The notes below the pieces were generated by a model. That model was not told where the DNA came from and did no database searches. It was given only the letters and a program-made list of their open reading frames with translations. The translations under genes were made by a program, and so were the position numbers. A DNA stretch of 64,000 bases from the NCBI GenBank assembly GCA_030653935.1, contig JAURYL010000116.1:1-64000 (forward strand), given 5' to 3'. This stretch comes from Pseudomonadota bacterium. Its GTDB lineage: Bacteria > Pseudomonadota > Gammaproteobacteria > Burkholderiales > Thiobacillaceae. This document shows, one piece after another, positions 53,373-61,720 of the stretch (its first letter is position 1; each line of letters begins with the position of its first letter).

Positions 53373-54227
53373 GTGATCGAACTTCGCCACGTCAGCAAAC
53401 AATTCAAGAAGAACCTCGTTCTCGACGACCTCAACCTCAGCGTCGCCTGCGGCGAGCGCATCGCTCTGATCGGCTCCAACGGCGCCGGCAAGACCACGCT
53501 GATTCGCTGCCTGCTGGGGGAATACGTGCATGCCGGTGAGTTGTCCATCCTCGACCTGAACCCGCGCCAGGACCGCGCCGACCTGTTGCGCCGCATCGGT
53601 TTCGTGCCGCAATTGCCGCCGCCGCTACGCATGAGCGTGGGCGATCTGCTGCGCTTTGCCGGTGAACTCGCCGGCACCGACCCGGCCCGCTTCGACGCCG
53701 TCGCCGCGCAACTGGGCCTGGACGTGGCGAAGGTGCGGCATCTGCCCTTCGTCAAACTCTCCGGCGGCATGAAGCAGAAGATCCTCATCGCCGTCGCCCT
53801 CGGCCGCGACTGCGAACTTCTGATCCTCGACGAACCCGCCGCCAACCTCGACCCGGAAGCGCGCCACGCCTTCTTCGACCTGCTCGCCGCGCGCCTGGGC
53901 CAGGCCACCATGCTGATCTCCAGCCATCGTCTCGACGAGGTAGCCCCCCTGGTCAACCGGGTGCTGGAACTGGATATGGGGCGCATCGTCCTGGACGACC
54001 GCGTCGCCGATGATGTCGCCCTCGCCGGAAAGGTGCGCTGCCGTCTGGTCTTGCGCCGCACCGAACCCGCCATCGCCAAGACCCTCGCCGAATGGGGCCT
54101 CGGCAACGCTGGCGACGAGATGATCTGGCAAGGCGCCATCGCCGGCCCAGACCGGCTGCGCTTCCTCGGCATGCTCGCCCGTTATGTCGGCGTGCTCACT
54201 CATATCGAAATGGAGGAACAGGCATGA
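53373..54227 (+). CDS. nosF: NosF, ABC transporter ATPase
   Basis: 284 residues. Walker A GSNGAGKT (about 36-43), Q-loop FVPQLPPP, signature LSGGMKQKI, Walker B LLILDEPAANLD and H-switch ISSHRLDE. With NosY it powers transport of a sulfur species or maturation step for the NosZ CuZ site. GTG start at 53373 with AGGAA eight bases upstream; the longer open frame is translation of the repeat. Ends with an ATGA overlap into nosL. Confidence 0.94.
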   Translation: MIELRHVSKQFKKNLVLDDLNLSVACGERIALIGSNGAGKTTLIRCLLGEYVHAGELSILDLNPRQDRADLLRRIGFVPQLPPPLRMSVGDLLRFAGELAGTDPARFDAVAAQLGLDVAKVRHLPFVKLSGGMKQKILIAVALGRDCELLILDEPAANLDPEARHAFFDLLAARLGQATMLISSHRLDEVAPLVNRVLELDMGRIVLDDRVADDVALAGKVRCRLVLRRTEPAIAKTLAEWGLGNAGDEMIWQGAIAGPDRLRFLGMLARYVGVLTHIEMEEQA

Positions 54228-54772
54228 CCGCTTCCCGTCGCGACGCCCCCTGTAGCGCCGGCATCCCCGCCGGCAAGCGGGTCGCGGACCCGCTTTCAAC
54301 GGGCAATGCCGGCGAGACGCCGGCGCTACAGCGTGGCCGCCTGCGCCTGCTCGCCGCGCTCGCCATCATCCCTATCCTCCCCGCCTGCACACGCGACCCC
54401 GGCCATGGACCGGGAAAAGTGCATTGGGACCGCGACACCTGTGCCCGTTGCGGCATGGCGGTGAGCGACCGCCACTACGCCGCCCAGATACGCGGCGGGC
54501 CGAAGCGCGAAGTGTTCAAGTTCGACGACATCGGCTGCGCCCTGTTCTGGCTCCAGGAGCAAAAGATTCCCTGGGCCGAAGCGGCGGACACCGAAATCTG
54601 GGTCAACAACTTCCGCACCGGCGAATGGCTGGATGCCCGCCAGGCGCATTACCTGCCCGGCAAGACCACGCCCATGGCCTACGGCTTCGGCGCCCTGGGA
54701 GGGGACACGCCCGAGGCCGGCAGCGTCGATTTCGACACCATGAAGGCGAACATCCTGGCCAGGGGCAAATAA
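54224..54772 (+). CDS. nosL: NosL, copper chaperone lipoprotein with repeat-derived N-terminus
   Basis: Outer-membrane or periplasmic lipoprotein delivering Cu(I) to NosZ; 182 residues. The mature part carries the copper motif CARCGMAVSDRHYAAQ, then KFDDIGCALFWL and WVNNFRTGEWLDARQAHY. The signal is LRLLAALAIIPILPAC (lipobox LPAC, Cys near residue 52). Before it stand about 31 residues (DAPCSAGIPAG onward) encoded by a family C repeat (54251-54330), so the n-region is unusually long. An internal start giving a short signal is possible but no suitable ATG is present. Coupled to nosF and nosY by overlaps. Confidence 0.92.
   Translation: MTASRRDAPCSAGIPAGKRVADPLSTGNAGETPALQRGRLRLLAALAIIPILPACTRDPGHGPGKVHWDRDTCARCGMAVSDRHYAAQIRGGPKREVFKFDDIGCALFWLQEQKIPWAEAADTEIWVNNFRTGEWLDARQAHYLPGKTTPMAYGFGALGGDTPEAGSVDFDTMKANILARGK
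54251..54330. repeat. family C repeat inside the nosL signal-peptide coding region
   Basis: 80 bp from TGTAGCGCCGGCATC to GCCGGCGCTACA with an inner GCGGGTC/GACCCGC hairpin, in frame within nosL codons 10-36. Confidence 0.9.
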
Positions 54773-55608
54773 TGAGCAAGACCAACGATTTCTGGCCCAC
54801 CCTGCGCCTGGAGATAAACACCTCCCTGCGCGCGCGCTGGTTCGCCGTGCATTCTCTGGTATTCGGCGGCATCGTCGCCCTGCTCTTCGTCTTCGGCCTG
54901 ACCGAATCGCGGGTGCTCGGCTTCATCGGCCTGTCGCGCCTGCTGGTGACTTACATCCAGTTGGCGATGGCCATCCTGCCCATCTTCGTGCTCATCACCA
55001 CGGTGCGTTCGGTCGCCGGCGACCGCGAGGCGGGCGTATTCGAGTATCTGCTGGCCCTGCCGGTGTCGCTCTCGGCCTGGTTCTGGGGCAAGTTCCTCGG
55101 CCGCTATCTGATGGTGTTCGCGCCGGTGTTCCTGGCCATGCTCGGCGCTACGCTGTGGGCCTTGATTCGCGACATCCCGGTGCCCTGGGGCATGTTCGGC
55201 TATTACACCGCCCTGCTCGCCGCCATGACCTGGTGTTTCCTCGGCATCGCCATGTTGATTTCCACCCTGGCGCGTTCCACCGACGTGGCCCAGGGCGCAG
55301 CCTTCCTCACCTGGCTCACGCTGCTGCTGTTCCTCGACCTGATCCTGCTCGGGGTGATGATCCAGGAACATGTCGCCGCCGAAGTGGCCGTCGCCATCGC
55401 CCTGTTCAACCCGCTGCAATCGTTCCGCACCGCTGCTTTGATGCTGTTCGACCCGCAGCTCATCGTCCTGGGGCCGTCCGCCTATGTCATCTTCGACCTG
55501 TTCGGGGCGCTGGGTTATCAAGTCTTCGCCCTGGCCTGGCCGACCCTGATCGGCACGCTGTGCGCTGTCGGGGGGTATCGAATGTTCAGACGTGGGGATT
55601 TGTTATGA
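54772..55608 (+). CDS. nosY: NosY, ABC transporter permease
   Basis: 278 residues, six TM segments, ABC-2 type permease. Characteristic FEYLLALPVSLSAWFWGKFL (about 87-106) is the coupling-helix region contacting NosF. Partners with NosF, and in the family docks NosD and NosL for CuZ assembly. Start overlaps the nosL stop by one base; ends overlapping the TlpA-like gene by four bases. Confidence 0.93.
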   Translation: MSKTNDFWPTLRLEINTSLRARWFAVHSLVFGGIVALLFVFGLTESRVLGFIGLSRLLVTYIQLAMAILPIFVLITTVRSVAGDREAGVFEYLLALPVSLSAWFWGKFLGRYLMVFAPVFLAMLGATLWALIRDIPVPWGMFGYYTALLAAMTWCFLGIAMLISTLARSTDVAQGAAFLTWLTLLLFLDLILLGVMIQEHVAAEVAVAIALFNPLQSFRTAALMLFDPQLIVLGPSAYVIFDLFGALGYQVFALAWPTLIGTLCAVGGYRMFRRGDLL

Positions 55609-56171
55609 ACTGGAAAATCACAGGCTTTAAACATCGCGGCGGTTTGTTGGGCACGCTGCGCTTTGCCCAACCTACTTGGCTACTACTGGTCGGCCTGCTG
55701 GCTGTATCCGGCGCGATGGCGGAGGAGCCGATCAACTTCTACGCGGCGACCACCGCCGCCTTCGCGCAACCCGGCGGCGGCAGCCTGAAGATCGACAACC
55801 TCAAGGGGCGCCCGGCGGTGGTGAATTTCTGGGCCACCTGGTGCCCACCCTGTCGCGAGGAATTGCCGCTGCTGGTCAAGGTTCATGCCCGCTACACCAA
55901 GAAATACGGCGACAAGCTCGGCTTCCTCGGCTTGGCGGTGGAAGACAACGTCGAATTCGTCGGCGAATACGCCCGCGCCTACGGCCTCGAATACCCCATC
56001 GCCGCCGGCCGCGAACCGGCCATCGCCCTGATGCAGGCACTGGGCAACAAGCAGGCGGGCATGCCCTATACCGTGGTGCTGGATGGCGACGGCCGGGTGG
56101 TCTACGCCAAGCGCGGACTGGTGAAGGAAAAAGACCTGGACCGCGCACTGGCGCCACTGCTGCGGCGATGA
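55605..56171 (+). CDS. TlpA/ResA-like thioredoxin, repeat-derived signal peptide
   Basis: 188 residues. Thioredoxin fold with active site FWATWCPPCREELP (about 72-85) and a cis-Pro loop AGMPYTVVLDGDGRV. Exported: the hydrophobic core WLLLVGLLAVSGAMA ends at about residue 38. The stretch before it ([15 protein letters not shown], about 10-24) is the translation of the right half of a family A repeat. A periplasmic thiol reductant within the nos operon could keep NosL or NosZ cysteines (CuA, CuZ maturation) reduced; this is inference from context. Confidence 0.9.
   Translation: MNWKITGFKHRGGLLGTLRFAQPTWLLLVGLLAVSGAMAEEPINFYAATTAAFAQPGGGSLKIDNLKGRPAVVNFWATWCPPCREELPLLVKVHARYTKKYGDKLGFLGLAVEDNVEFVGEYARAYGLEYPIAAGREPAIALMQALGNKQAGMPYTVVLDGDGRVVYAKRGLVKEKDLDRALAPLLRR
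55631..55675. repeat. partial family A repeat inside the TlpA-like gene
   Basis: Right half only (loop to GCCCAACCTAC), about 45 bp, in frame upstream of the signal-peptide hydrophobic core. Confidence 0.85.
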
Positions 56172-57412
56172 TTTGTAGCGCCGGCTTCCAGCCGGCTGTT
56201 TTCCAGTGCTTCGCAATAGCGCTGCTGTTCTGCCTGACCGCATCAGCCCAGGCTGGCCTTCCCACGCTACAAGCTCTGATCGACGCCACCCCGGCGGGCG
56301 GCACCCTGCGCCCCCCCGCCGGCCGCTATGCCGGCCCGGCGGTCATCGACAAACCCCTCACCCTCGACGGCGGCGGCCGCGTCACCCTGGATGGTGGCGG
56401 CCGCGGTTCGGTGTTGAGCGTGCGCGCCGGCAACGTCAGCGTGCGCGGCATGCACTTGAGCAACTCCGGCGCCACCCACGACGGCGTCGATGCCGGCCTG
56501 CTGATCGAAGAAAGCAACGGCGCGCGGGTGGAAGGCAATGTCATCGACGATGTGCTGTTCGGCATCCACCTAAAACAGGCCAGCCATACCATCGTGCGCG
56601 GCAACACGATTCGCGGCCGGGAAGCGGAACTCAATCTGCGCGGCGACGGCATCCGCCTGTGGAACAGCCATTTCAACCGGATCGAGGGCAACCGCCTCGA
56701 CGGCATTCGCGACCTCACCGTCGCCAACTCCGCCGACAACCTGTTCATCCGCAACCATGTCAGCAACGGCCGCTACGGCATGCAATTGATCTTCTCGCCG
56801 CGCAATCGCATCGAAGGCAACCTCGTCAGCCACACCACCACCGGCATCGCCGTGCTGTATTCAGATCAGGTCACCCTGCGCGGCAACCGCATCGAACATG
56901 TGCGCGATGTCGCCGGCGCCGGGTTGGCCTTCAAGGGCAGCGCCGAGGCCGAGGTCACAGGCAACACCGTCCTGCATTGCACGGTGGCCGTTCAGGCCGA
57001 CGCCCCGCCCTACCCCGACGCGCGCCATCGTTTCCAGAACAACCGCTTCGCCCACAACGTCACCGGCATGTTCTTCTACGGCGACAAGGGCGGCCATATC
57101 GTGCGCAACAACCGCTTCGAGAAGAACCTCATGCAGATCGGCGTCTCCGCTCCCAGCAGCGCGCGCGACAACGACTGGCGCGGCAATGACTGGGACGATT
57201 ACGAAGGTTTCGACCGCAACGGCGACGGCATCGGCGACACTCCCTACGCGCTCCATTACTATGCCGACCGCATCTGGATGGAGACGCCGCAGGCGCGCTT
57301 CTTCCGCAACTCGCCGGCGCTGGAATTGCTCGATTTCCTGGAACGACTGGCGCCGTTCTCGGTGCCGGAACTGATCCTGAAAGATCCGCAACCACGCTGG
57401 TCACGAAAATGA
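56168..57412 (+). CDS. NosD-like beta-helix protein (second copy), repeat-derived signal peptide
   Basis: 414 residues, a paralogue of the NosD at 49913. Shared features: LQALIDATPAGGTLRPPAGR at the start of the mature part, many beta-helix turns (NRIEGNRLDGI, NRIEGNLVSH, RNNRFEKNL) and a C-terminal GNDWDDYEGFDRNGDGIGDT. The signal peptide begins MICSAGFQPAVFQ, the translation of a TGTAGCGCCGGC repeat, followed by the core CFAIALLFCLTASAQA. Two NosD-type proteins in one operon is unusual; the second may serve another copper step or another target. ATGA overlaps join it to both neighbours. Confidence 0.88.
   Translation: MICSAGFQPAVFQCFAIALLFCLTASAQAGLPTLQALIDATPAGGTLRPPAGRYAGPAVIDKPLTLDGGGRVTLDGGGRGSVLSVRAGNVSVRGMHLSNSGATHDGVDAGLLIEESNGARVEGNVIDDVLFGIHLKQASHTIVRGNTIRGREAELNLRGDGIRLWNSHFNRIEGNRLDGIRDLTVANSADNLFIRNHVSNGRYGMQLIFSPRNRIEGNLVSHTTTGIAVLYSDQVTLRGNRIEHVRDVAGAGLAFKGSAEAEVTGNTVLHCTVAVQADAPPYPDARHRFQNNRFAHNVTGMFFYGDKGGHIVRNNRFEKNLMQIGVSAPSSARDNDWRGNDWDDYEGFDRNGDGIGDTPYALHYYADRIWMETPQARFFRNSPALELLDFLERLAPFSVPELILKDPQPRWSRK
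56173..56205. repeat. family C repeat at the nosD2 start
   Basis: TGTAGCGCCGGCTTCCAGCC arm beginning five bases after the A of the ATG; encodes residues 3-12. Confidence 0.75.
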
Positions 57413-57861
57413 ATCTGGAACGCAGAAACCCAATGAAAATCAAATGGCTCGCGCTCGGCCTGCCGCTGCTCATCGTCGCAATCACCGCTTTGGTGCTCTG
57501 GCGTGAAGCCGAAACGTCGCCCCCGCTCGCCGTCAACCTGCCCTGCCCCACCCCGGCCGCCGGCTGCACCACGCAAATCGGCAACCGTTCCATCACCATC
57601 GGCCTGGACGACAAACTCAAGGCGCTGCAACCGTTCCAAGTCTGGGTAAAAGCCCCCGGCACCGACAAAGTGCAAGCCAGCTTCACGATGGTGGACATGA
57701 ACATGGGCTTCAACCTCTACACCCTGCGCCCGGACAAAGACGGCGTGTTCCGCGCCCAGGTCACCCTCCCCGCCTGCGTCAGCGGCCGCCGCGAATGGGT
57801 AATGACCGTGGACATCGACAAGGCCACACGGCTTGCCGTGCCGTTTTCCACGGAGTTGTAG
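57409..57861 (+). CDS. membrane-anchored periplasmic protein with Met-rich motif
   Basis: 150 residues. One N-terminal TM or uncleaved signal (about 11-31), then a beta-rich domain with a conserved-looking loop SFTMVDMNMGFNLYTLRP (about 85-102) and a Cys pair (LPCPTPAAGC; a third Cys near the end, LPACVSGR). The MxxMxM pattern and immunoglobulin-like strand order recall YtkA/FixH-type domains near copper enzymes, so copper handling is a reasonable guess. ATG 57409 overlaps nosD2 (ATGA); ATG 57433 is an alternative. It ends the nos operon. Confidence 0.7.
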   Translation: MNLERRNPMKIKWLALGLPLLIVAITALVLWREAETSPPLAVNLPCPTPAAGCTTQIGNRSITIGLDDKLKALQPFQVWVKAPGTDKVQASFTMVDMNMGFNLYTLRPDKDGVFRAQVTLPACVSGRREWVMTVDIDKATRLAVPFSTEL

Positions 57862-58049
57862 ATTTTTGTGGGGGGGGGTGCGCTGCCACTGATAGCGACT
57901 ACTGCGTCGACGGCTCTGTTCATGCCGGAGGGAGCGGCGGGAATACGCGAGCGCCGTGGACCATCCAAGCAGCCATTTCCATTGCGCCCTGTCAACAGGG
58001 GCCAACTGCGAACGGATACCCAGCCCAGCAAACCAAGGTACGTCCCCAA
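57862..58049. other. junction between nos operon and defence block
   Basis: 188 bases without a gene between convergent units. It contains a run of nine G (57871 onward) and a weak GCCCTGT/ACAGGGGC hairpin near 57988. No clear terminator, integrase site or tRNA is visible. The window changes from GC-rich to visibly AT-richer sequence here. Confidence 0.5.
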
Positions 58050-61000
58050 TTACTCGCGACGCACGCGTGCGGCTAACCGATAGTAAATCTGGCTACCCAG
58101 TGACTTGGAAACCAGCTCCTGCAAGTCTGGCTTGCCCATATAGTCAGTGAAAAGCGCCTCGTTCAGTTCCATCCGTTCGATGAACAACGCCTCTAGCGCT
58201 TGCCTGAACACAAGCTGGAACTTGTCCAATGAATTCACCGCCGCTGCCTTCTGTAAGGCCTCGATCTTGCTGGCTGCTTCTGCTATCTGATCGAAGAATA
58301 ATTGGTCAGCTTCATTCAACTCACCACCAAAGCGTTCATTGATGATGTCGATTAGACGTGACAGCGAGACGTGCTCCTCGCGCACCATGCCGGTACCTAC
58401 CTCCCGCGGGCCATCCAGCGGCTTGATGTAGCCCTCATTGAGACTAATAGAACCTTCACTGATTTTCTGCAGCCGGTAGTAGTCCAACTCGACTTCCTCG
58501 TCGAATTGGTAACCGGGCCCAGTTTTTCTCTTTGGCAGCTTCAGAGCAAGATGGCGCAGGTAGGTGAACAGTTTCTCAAGGTCGCTGTCCTGATATGGAA
58601 TCACCTGGCTAAGAAAGCTGTATAGGTTTCTGAAGGCTTGTGTCTTGCCCCGCCACAAATCAGCCTCCTCCTCTGATCTGGCTTGCAACTGCGTGAAACG
58701 CGCGACCGCTTGGTCGAGTATCGCATTCATGGTCTTGTGATCTGACGGGCTCTGGCGGCGCTTTGGAGCAAAAAATACTTTCGTGAAATCATCAATCTCG
58801 CTTTGCAGATAGATCGCCGAAGCGTCGAGCTCCGCCTTTACTTCATAAAGCTTGTCTGGGTCTACCTGCTCGCCCATTACTGAGCCTTCGTAGTATTGAC
58901 GGAAGGCCTCCTGGATCTCTGCGGGGTCATTCACAAAATCAAGCACGAAGGTCTCGTCCTTGAGTGGATGAGTGCGGTTCAGGCGCGAGAGTGTCTGCAC
59001 GGCTTGAATACCGGAGAGCCGTTTGTCTACATACATGGTGTGCAACAGCGGCTGGTCAAAACCGGTCTGATATTTCTCAGCCACCAACAACACGCGGTAG
59101 TCAGGCTTGGCGAATGTGTCGGGCAACTCTTTTTCTTTTACCCCATCGTTCATTTCGACTTCGGTGTAGGTTTTCTCGGCCAGCTTGTCGTCTTCCACGG
59201 TTCCCGAAAAAGCCACCAAACTCTTGATTGGGTAGCCCTTCTCGGCGATGTATTCATCGAACGACTGCTTGTAGCGGACCGCCTCCAACCGTGAGCCGGT
59301 TACCACCATGGCCTTGGCGTGACCACCAATCTTGTGTCGGGTGAATTGCTGGAAATGCTCGACCATCACTTCGGTCTTTTGGCCGATGTTGTGCGGGTGC
59401 AGGCGCATGAATCTGGCTAGCGCTTGCGCGGCCTTCTTGCGCTCGACGTTCGGATCGTCCTCAGCCTTCTTGATCAGCTTGTAGTAGGTCTTGTACGTCA
59501 CATAGTTGAGCAAGACATCCTCAATGAAGCCTTCCTCGATGGCTTGTCGCATCGTGTAGCGGTGAAAGGGCTCACCGTTGCGACCAAAGATCGCCAGCGT
59601 CTTATGTTTGGGCGTGGCGGTAAACGCGAAGAAACTCATGTTGGGCTGGTGGCCGCGTTTGGCCATTGAACGAAACAGCCGCTCCAATTCAACTTCGCCT
59701 TCTTCTTCGGCCATTTCCTGCGCCTTCTTGCGCAATTCGGCGCCGCCCAGCACACCCTTTAACTCGGTGGCGGTTTCACCCGACTGCGAGCTGTGCGCTT
59801 CGTCGATGATCACCGCGTATTTGCGTGTCGGCAGATGGCTACGACTGCCTTCGCCGCGCTCTTCGGCGAGCTTCATCAACTGGACAGAAACAAAAGGAAA
59901 CTTTTGTAGCGTAGTAATGATGATCGGCACACCGGATTCAAGCGCCTCGGCAAGTTGCCGCGAATCCTCATCAATCTTCTGCACCACGCCTTGGCGGTGA
60001 TCAAACTGGTAAATCGTATTCTGCAACTGCCGGTCCAGTACCACGCGGTCCGTAATTACCACCACGCTATCGAAAATCCGCTCGTCTTTCTCGTTGTGCA
60101 GCGAAGAAAGCCGGTGCGCCAGCCAAGCAATCGTATTGCTCTTGCCGCTACCCGCCGAATGCTCGACCAGGTAGTTATGCCCCACCCCTTCGGAAGCGGC
60201 AGCACCCACAATTTGACGCATGGCTTGAAGCTGGTGATAGCGCGGAAAGATCATGATTTCCTTACGCACTTTTTTACCGTCCTCAGCGATATTTTCTCGA
60301 ATATCCAGATGGAGGAAGCGCGCCAACAAGTCCAGCAAGCTGTCGCGCTGCAAGACTTCTTCCCACAAGTATGCTGTCTTGTAGTTGCGACCGGCCTTGT
60401 CGGGTTCATTACCAGCCCCGCCATGGTTGCCACGGTTAAATGGCAAAAAATAGGTTCCAGAGCCAGCGAGGCGCGTGGTCATATGCACCTCTTCCGTGTC
60501 TACAGCAAAATGCACCAGAGTACGTTTGGTGAACTGGAATAGCAGTTCGCGCGGATCGCGATCATGGCGATATTGATGAATGGCGTTGGCCGCCATTTGG
60601 CCTGAAAGCGGGTTTTTTAATTCCAGCGTCGCCAATGGCACGCCGTTTACCGACAACACCACATCCAGCGATTTCTCGTTCTTTGGGCTGAAATGCAGTT
60701 GCCGAGTCAGGCCAAGCCGATTGGCCTGGTAGCGTGCCGCCAGTGCTGGATTGAGCCCATGCGCCGGGCGAAAAAAGGCAATGCGCAGCGTCTTGCCGAA
60801 GCACTTGAAGCCGTGGCGCAAGGTTGATAACGCCCCTTGGGTGTCCAGCCATTTACACAGCGATTCCAGCACCCGCTCGCCGGTTTGATCGCCATGCAGG
60901 GCTTCCAGCTTCTCCCACACCTTGGGCTGGGTTTCCCGGATAAAGGCCAGCGCCTCAGCCGGAAAGATGGCCCGTTCACGGTCGAAGCTGTTGCCGTCTA

Positions 61001-61073
61001 CGCGGGTGTAGCCATTCGTCAGCAAAACGGATTCGATGGCGGTTTCGAAGGCGGCTTCACTGGTGGATTTCAT
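58050..61073 (-). CDS. hsdR: type I restriction enzyme, R subunit
   Basis: 1007 residues. N-terminal PD-(D/E)xK nuclease with D137 and E151-L-K153 (LDVVLSVNG, LATLELKNP), then an SF2 translocase: Walker A HSAGSGKSN (about 305-313), DEAHSS (424-429) and FAFTATPK (motif III), followed by the second RecA lobe and a helical C-terminal domain binding the methylase core. Cleaves unmodified foreign DNA after ATP-driven translocation. The start overlaps the Septu-type HNH gene by four bases (ATGA), so all four genes of this strand are coupled. Base composition is lower in GC than in the rest of the window, suggesting transfer. Confidence 0.95.
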   Translation of the reverse strand: MKSTSEAAFETAIESVLLTNGYTRVDGNSFDRERAIFPAEALAFIRETQPKVWEKLEALHGDQTGERVLESLCKWLDTQGALSTLRHGFKCFGKTLRIAFFRPAHGLNPALAARYQANRLGLTRQLHFSPKNEKSLDVVLSVNGVPLATLELKNPLSGQMAANAIHQYRHDRDPRELLFQFTKRTLVHFAVDTEEVHMTTRLAGSGTYFLPFNRGNHGGAGNEPDKAGRNYKTAYLWEEVLQRDSLLDLLARFLHLDIRENIAEDGKKVRKEIMIFPRYHQLQAMRQIVGAAASEGVGHNYLVEHSAGSGKSNTIAWLAHRLSSLHNEKDERIFDSVVVITDRVVLDRQLQNTIYQFDHRQGVVQKIDEDSRQLAEALESGVPIIITTLQKFPFVSVQLMKLAEERGEGSRSHLPTRKYAVIIDEAHSSQSGETATELKGVLGGAELRKKAQEMAEEEGEVELERLFRSMAKRGHQPNMSFFAFTATPKHKTLAIFGRNGEPFHRYTMRQAIEEGFIEDVLLNYVTYKTYYKLIKKAEDDPNVERKKAAQALARFMRLHPHNIGQKTEVMVEHFQQFTRHKIGGHAKAMVVTGSRLEAVRYKQSFDEYIAEKGYPIKSLVAFSGTVEDDKLAEKTYTEVEMNDGVKEKELPDTFAKPDYRVLLVAEKYQTGFDQPLLHTMYVDKRLSGIQAVQTLSRLNRTHPLKDETFVLDFVNDPAEIQEAFRQYYEGSVMGEQVDPDKLYEVKAELDASAIYLQSEIDDFTKVFFAPKRRQSPSDHKTMNAILDQAVARFTQLQARSEEEADLWRGKTQAFRNLYSFLSQVIPYQDSDLEKLFTYLRHLALKLPKRKTGPGYQFDEEVELDYYRLQKISEGSISLNEGYIKPLDGPREVGTGMVREEHVSLSRLIDIINERFGGELNEADQLFFDQIAEAASKIEALQKAAAVNSLDKFQLVFRQALEALFIERMELNEALFTDYMGKPDLQELVSKSLGSQIYYRLAARVRRE

Positions 61074-61720
61074 CTGGTGGCTCTTGCTTGCTTTTTCCTA
61101 AGCCAGTAGACAATGACCTGCGCGTACTCCGGAAGGTCGCCTGGTTCTGACCCGTCCCATTTGGGAAGTTCTCGTGCCGGGTCAATGCGGCGACCGTGTT
61201 GCAGGCGTTGCTGGAACGCATCCAGTACAGCCCTCCGATTGCTGGTCAGCCGAGGCCAGTTGAGGTTAAGCACTGAATTCAGAGCCTCATTGATGGCAGC
61301 ATCGTCCGACGTGATCTGACCATTACCCAGCAACCGAATCTGCCGTTCGATAAGGTGGGCTGGATCACAGACACTAAAGCACAGGTTGGAATTGCCCTTG
61401 CGCGTGTCGCAATGCTGCTCGCGTTCTGGGTGGCCCTCGCGACCCAGGCAGGCGCCCAGCAGGTTGGTGAAATCGAGCTGCCGTGCCGGGTAGCCGGTCT
61501 GGCTCTGCCAGTGCTCAATCTTCATGTATTTGTTTGTTGGCTTGCCTTCTGCGTCGATTGCCCTGATCCGCGATTGGCAGTAGCAACAAACCCCGCGTTG
61601 CTCGGCGACCAGGTATTGACGCAGCTTGTCCTTGTCGGCGTAGTTGTCGTAATTGGCGTGCGGCTGCTGGCGGTGCCACGTCAGAGATTGGGGTTCCTGT
61701 ACCTTCTGGATCGTCCGCAT
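61070..61720 (-). CDS. ptuB: HNH nuclease of a Septu-like system (PtuB)
   Basis: 216 residues. Zinc-stabilised HNH fold: CCYCQSRI (C45, C46, C48), MKIEHW (H70), LDFTNLLGAC (N86 and C91) and HCDTRKGN (H103, C104, N110), matching the retron/Septu-associated HNH family (TIGR02646). In characterised Septu systems PtuB is the DNA nuclease acting with the PtuA ATPase against phages. It lies between the ATPase gene and hsdR, overlapping both. Confidence 0.85.
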   Translation of the reverse strand: MRTIQKVQEPQSLTWHRQQPHANYDNYADKDKLRQYLVAEQRGVCCYCQSRIRAIDAEGKPTNKYMKIEHWQSQTGYPARQLDFTNLLGACLGREGHPEREQHCDTRKGNSNLCFSVCDPAHLIERQIRLLGNGQITSDDAAINEALNSVLNLNWPRLTSNRRAVLDAFQQRLQHGRRIDPARELPKWDGSEPGDLPEYAQVIVYWLRKKQARATR

